Positions 61,133 through 64,000 of a stretch of DNA of 64,000 nucleotides are shown one piece after another. The notes beneath the pieces are model-generated. The model had not been told where the DNA came from. It was given only the letters and a program-made list of their open reading frames with translations, and made no database searches. The DNA is from Acidipropionibacterium virtanenii (GTDB lineage Bacteria; Actinomycetota; Actinomycetes; Propionibacteriales; Propionibacteriaceae). Where the stretch lies: the NCBI RefSeq assembly GCF_003325455.1, contig NZ_CP025198.1:930001-994000 (forward strand), read 5' to 3'. Both the position numbers and the translations under genes were made by a program. Every line of letters starts with the position of its first letter. The first letter of the stretch is position 1.

Positions 61133-61453
61133 AATACAAGTTCAGACTCGCCGATGGTGCTACCGGTCCATCGGCAATTTCGCGAATGTTCCGGCCAAAG
61201 AATCGGTCGGACCAATTATGCTGAATTGCGGCGGCCGGACCCGATGGCCGCGCGCCGGCGGGCCGGACCGGCCCGCCGTGGCTGCGGGGTCTGGTTGCAC
61301 GTGGTGCGGCGAAACGAATTATGCAACGAAAAACTCTCGTAATTCGTCTATTGTGTGCGGTAAACTACCTAGTCAACGCCATGTCAACTAATTGTGAACA
61401 CATGGCTGAGAGGCAATAGACTCATGCCCGAAGGTTCAACGAGGAGGCTCGCG
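61133..61453. promoter_or_regulatory. divergent promoter region with two dyads upstream of geranylgeranyl reductase
   Basis: A perfect 10-bp dyad GGCGGGCCGG-A-CCGGCCCGCC lies at 61257-61277, and an 8-bp dyad ACGAATTA...TAATTCGT at 61314-61321/61340-61347 with an 18-bp spacer. TAAACT at 61361-61366 is a candidate -10 box. The region serves the isochorismate synthase (minus) and the reductase (plus). The dyads are possible operators or a terminator-like structure. No gene is seen. Confidence 0.5.
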
Positions 61454-62752
61454 ATGTCGGAGCAGGCGATCGGTGGCGACGCCGCCACGCCAGCCGTCGT
61501 GGAGTCCGACGCCGTCATCGTCGGCGCGGGCCCCGGCGGTTCGGCGACTGCCGCGCACCTCGCGCGACGCGGCCTGCACGTCACGCTGCTCGAGAAGGCG
61601 ACCTTCCCCCGCGACAAGATCTGCGGAGACGGGCTCACCCCGCGCGCCGTCAAACAGCTCATCCGGCTCGGCGTCGACGTCTCCGAGGAGGCCGGCTGGA
61701 AGCACACCCGCGGCCTTCGGATCCAAGGCGGCACCATTCCGCCCTTCGTGATGCCCTGGCCCGAACTGGCCGAGTACCCCGATTTCGGCATGGTCTGCCG
61801 CCGCTCGGTGCTCGACCAGCGTCTGGCAGAGCACGCCGCCGCGCAGGGGGCCGAACTGATCACCGGCGCCAACGTCACCGATCCGGTCATCGACGAGCGC
61901 ACCGACCGGATCGTCGGGGTGCGCACCAAGGACGGGCGCACCTTCCGCGCCCCCGTCGTGGTGGCCGCCGACGGCGTCTCCTCCCGGCTGGCCACCCGGA
62001 TGGGGCTCCAGCGCCGCGCCGACCGGCCGATGGGCGTGGCCGTGCGCACCTACTTCCGTTCCCCGCGCTCCGACGACGACTGCCTCGACAGCTGGCTGGA
62101 GCTGTGGGACGGCAGACCCCACGAGTCCGACCTGCTGCCCGGCTACGGGTGGGCCTTCCCCGAGGGGGACGGCACCGTCAACGTCGGCCTGGGGATGCTG
62201 GACTCCTCCGACGCCTTCCACAAGACCGACTACCGGGCCCTGATGACCCGCTGGCTGAGCCACACCCCGCCCGAGTGGGGATTCACCCCTGAGAACCAGG
62301 AGGGCCCGATCCGCGGAGCCGCGCTCCCGATGGCCTTCAACCGGCAGCCGGCCTATCATCGCGGGCTGATGCTGGTCGGCGATTCCGGCGGCATGGTGAA
62401 CCCCTTCAACGGGGAGGGCATCGACTACGCCATGGAGGCCGGGGAGCTGGCCGCCGATGCGATCGCCGAGGCTCATTACCGCGGATCCGGGAGCCGTTCG
62501 GCGCTCAAGGCGCTGGAATCGTACCCTCGTGCATTGCGGGCGAGCATCGGTGGCTACTATCGGCTGGGCACGATCTTCGTGAAACTCATCGGTGATCCAC
62601 GGATCATGAGGTTGTGCACCACCTACGGGCTGCCGAGGAAGTCGCTCATGCGTGTCGTCAACAAGCTGCTCGCCAACCTCACCGACTCCCGAGGCGGTGA
62701 CGCGGCGGACCGCGTCATCAACGCCCTCACCAGGATGGCGCCGTCAGCATGA
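61454..62752 (+). CDS. geranylgeranyl reductase-family FAD protein (menaquinone side-chain reduction)
   Basis: I start at ATG 61454, behind AGGAGG (61443-61448); an ATG at 61424 and a longer frame from 61394 exist. The 432-residue protein has the FAD motif DAVIVGAGPGGSATAAHLAR near 20, DKICGDGLTPRAVKQLIRLG near 58 (family DxxCGDGLTP), GYGWAFPEGDGTVNVGLGML near 234 and LVGDSGGMVNPFNGEGIDYA near 308. This is the GGR/MenJ family that saturates double bonds of the menaquinone side chain in mycobacteria. It is followed 76 bp later by nuoA and could be transcribed with it. Confidence 0.9.
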   Translation: MSEQAIGGDAATPAVVESDAVIVGAGPGGSATAAHLARRGLHVTLLEKATFPRDKICGDGLTPRAVKQLIRLGVDVSEEAGWKHTRGLRIQGGTIPPFVMPWPELAEYPDFGMVCRRSVLDQRLAEHAAAQGAELITGANVTDPVIDERTDRIVGVRTKDGRTFRAPVVVAADGVSSRLATRMGLQRRADRPMGVAVRTYFRSPRSDDDCLDSWLELWDGRPHESDLLPGYGWAFPEGDGTVNVGLGMLDSSDAFHKTDYRALMTRWLSHTPPEWGFTPENQEGPIRGAALPMAFNRQPAYHRGLMLVGDSGGMVNPFNGEGIDYAMEAGELAADAIAEAHYRGSGSRSALKALESYPRALRASIGGYYRLGTIFVKLIGDPRIMRLCTTYGLPRKSLMRVVNKLLANLTDSRGGDAADRVINALTRMAPSA

Positions 62753-62802
62753 TGTCAGAGGTCGGATGCGCGCGATGCGGCGCAGGAAGCTCCGGAGGGG
62801 AA

Positions 62803-62832
62803 ATGAACGTCGACCGAGGTGGTAGGTCATGA
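62803..62832 (+). CDS. possible nine-residue leader peptide overlapping nuoA
   Basis: ATG 62803 stands right behind GGAGGGG (62794-62800) and reads MNVDRGGRS before a TGA at 62830-62832 that overlaps the nuoA ATG at 62829 (ATGA). The nuoA start itself has only a GGTGGTAGG-like site. The layout is what a translationally coupled leader would look like. It may also be a chance frame. Confidence 0.4.
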   Translation: MNVDRGGRS

Positions 62833-63197
62833 ACGCATATGTCGGGCTCATCAGCATGCTGATCATCGCGACGCTGTTCGTCTGCGTGATGATCGGGGTC
62901 AACCTGATCTTCAGCCCCAACCGGAAGAACCTGTCGAAGCACCAGAGCTACGAGTGCGGCATCGAACCGACCCCCCAGCCGGTGGGCGGGGGCCGCTTCC
63001 CCGTGAAGTACTACATCGTGGCGATGCTCTTCATCGTCTTCGACATCGAGATCGTCTTCCTCTACCCGTGGGCGGTCTCCTTCAACCGATTCGCCGCGCT
63101 CGGCGTCTTCGCCGTGGTGGAGATGGCGCTGTTCATCGCCGCGGTATTCGTGTCCTATATATACGTGTACCGCCGCCGCGGCCTGGACTGGGACTGA
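62829..63197 (+). CDS. nuoA: NADH-quinone oxidoreductase subunit A
   Basis: The 122-residue membrane subunit has three helices ([20 protein letters not shown]; the second with the conserved [20 protein letters not shown]; the third [20 protein letters not shown]). The loop [14 protein letters not shown] with its conserved Cys is complete. It forms part of the quinone-entry membrane domain of complex I. It is the first nuo gene and follows the quinone side-chain reductase. It is 11 bp upstream of nuoB. Confidence 0.96.
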   Translation: MNAYVGLISMLIIATLFVCVMIGVNLIFSPNRKNLSKHQSYECGIEPTPQPVGGGRFPVKYYIVAMLFIVFDIEIVFLYPWAVSFNRFAALGVFAVVEMALFIAAVFVSYIYVYRRRGLDWD

Positions 63198-63208
63198 GAG
63201 GAGCCGAC

Positions 63209-63805
63209 ATGGCTGAACATGACGCCGATGTGCCGGCCGGAATCATGATGACCTCGATGGAGGCCATCGTCGGCTGGCTGCGCAAGACCTCCTTCTGGCC
63301 CCTGACGATGGGCCTGGCCTGCTGCGCCATCGAGATGATCTCCTACGGCGGGCCTCGCGCCGACGCCGCCCGGTGGGGCCATGAGGTCTTCCGCGCCTCC
63401 CCGCGCCAGGCTGACCTGATGATCGTCTCGGGGCGGGTGAGCCAGAAGATGGCCCCCGTGGTGCGCCAGCTCTACGATCAGATGCCCAACCCCAAGTGGG
63501 TCATCTCGATGGGTGCCTGTGCCTCCTCCGGCGGCATCTTCAACAATTACGCCATCGTCCAGGGCTGCGACCACATCATCCCGGTCGACGTCTATCTGCC
63601 CGGCTGCCCGCCCAGTCCTGACATGCTGATCGACGCCGTCTTCAAGATCCGCGAGCAGATCCAGCACTGGCCGCTGATGGGGCACATGGCCGAGGTCGAG
63701 AAGGCCAAGGAGCAGCTGGCCCTGGCCGCCACCCCGACCCTCGAGATGGAGACGACCACCCCGAGCAAAGAGATAGGCACCGCGGCCAAGGAGATCGGAC
63801 GATGA
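63209..63805 (+). CDS. nuoB: NADH-quinone oxidoreductase subunit B
   Basis: Start ATG 63209 behind GAGAGGAG; 198 residues. The N2 cluster ligands are present: [10 protein letters not shown] (two Cys) near 37, GACASSGG near 103 and PGCPPSPDM near 135. The C-terminal ~40 residues after [14 protein letters not shown] extend beyond the usual core and are Thr/Lys-rich. It passes electrons from N2 to menaquinone. It overlaps nuoC by 4 bp. Confidence 0.96.
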   Translation: MAEHDADVPAGIMMTSMEAIVGWLRKTSFWPLTMGLACCAIEMISYGGPRADAARWGHEVFRASPRQADLMIVSGRVSQKMAPVVRQLYDQMPNPKWVISMGACASSGGIFNNYAIVQGCDHIIPVDVYLPGCPPSPDMLIDAVFKIREQIQHWPLMGHMAEVEKAKEQLALAATPTLEMETTTPSKEIGTAAKEIGR

Positions 63806-64000
63806 GCGAACAGACTCCGCAGGCTCCCCAGGGATCGGGTCTGGAGGCAGCCGGCCAGAATCCCGTGATCGAGACGAAATCCGGCATGTGGGGCGGGGCC
63901 TCGGGCTCCTCAGACACCTCCGGGTACAACGGGCTCACCCGGCTGATCGAGATGCCCGGTGACTCCAACCGCCCCTACGGCGGCTGGTTCGACGCCGTCG
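63802..64000 (+). CDS. nuoC: NADH-quinone oxidoreductase subunit C, 5' end only
   Basis: ATG 63802 overlaps the nuoB stop (ATGA). The frame runs to the window end with 66 residues visible: a polar, low-complexity N-terminal tail ([18 protein letters not shown]) then [20 protein letters not shown] and PYGGWFDAV. The 30-kDa core domain lies outside. The Gly-rich [18 protein letters not shown] start matches actinobacterial NuoC. Identified mainly by its position after nuoB. Confidence 0.85.
   Translation, partial: MSEQTPQAPQGSGLEAAGQNPVIETKSGMWGGASGSSDTSGYNGLTRLIEMPGDSNRPYGGWFDAV

Noticed and set aside
1-64000. tRNA, rRNA, CRISPR arrays, intact prophage, or insertion sequences
   Set aside because: I looked for cloverleaf sequences, regularly spaced repeats, transposase motifs and phage structural genes and saw none that hold up. 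Small RNAs cannot be excluded by eye.

Overview
The window is a high-GC actinobacterial chromosome segment. The menaquinone genes (menA, menG, a menF-like gene, geranylgeranyl reductase), the start of a nuo operon, a DtxR-type iron box, a CE1758/CE1759-type flavin pair and many GTG starts point to the order Propionibacteriales, most likely Propionibacteriaceae. That placement is an inference from gene content; no rRNA or tRNA gene is present to confirm it.

Positions 1 to about 6170 are an accessory region that looks lower in GC than the rest. It holds the 3' end of a MobF/TraA-type relaxase, a two-gene unit whose architecture resembles the lambda RexA/RexB phage-exclusion pair, an XRE-ImmA/IrrE regulator with an unknown partner, a helix-turn-helix protein, and the decayed end of a BREX locus (a frameshifted AlbA_2-type ATPase followed by a pglZ gene cut off after about 75 codons). 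I read it as the edge of an integrated mobile element or defence island.

Positions 6.2 to 30.5 kb are small stress or xenobiotic-response modules. Several pair a regulator with a target gene across a perfect palindrome: WYL with a UvrA-like ABC protein, TetR with a VOC protein, TetR with a small membrane protein and flavoprotein disulfide reductase, CGNR with a beta-hydroxyacid dehydrogenase, TetR with an MFS exporter, and PadR. A PEP-synthase/rifampicin-phosphotransferase-like enzyme, a sugar transporter, two SDRs and some broken genes are also here.

Positions 30.5 to 34.7 kb carry the lower mevalonate pathway (mvk-mvaD-pmk-fni) as one overlapping operon without HMG-CoA synthase or reductase. 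Positions 34.9 to 50.7 kb hold flavin monooxygenase/FMN reductase genes, a DUF222 protein, a HAD phosphatase, a patatin-like lipase, a Cys-rich DUF1540 protein with its own promoter and terminator, an iron-box-controlled DUF2470 gene divergent from a CDF transporter, a GHMP sugar kinase with a nucleotidyltransferase, a deaminase, the PTS-dependent dihydroxyacetone kinase (dhaKLM) and an MFS exporter.

Positions 50.7 to 64 kb are the respiratory quinone region: menA, menG overlapping a RecB-like nuclease, two ABC systems, a small pair of possible immunity genes, a divergent isochorismate synthase, geranylgeranyl reductase, and nuoA-nuoB-nuoC running off the window. Menaquinone synthesis, side-chain reduction and NADH dehydrogenase are therefore physically clustered, and the mevalonate operon could supply isoprenyl precursor.
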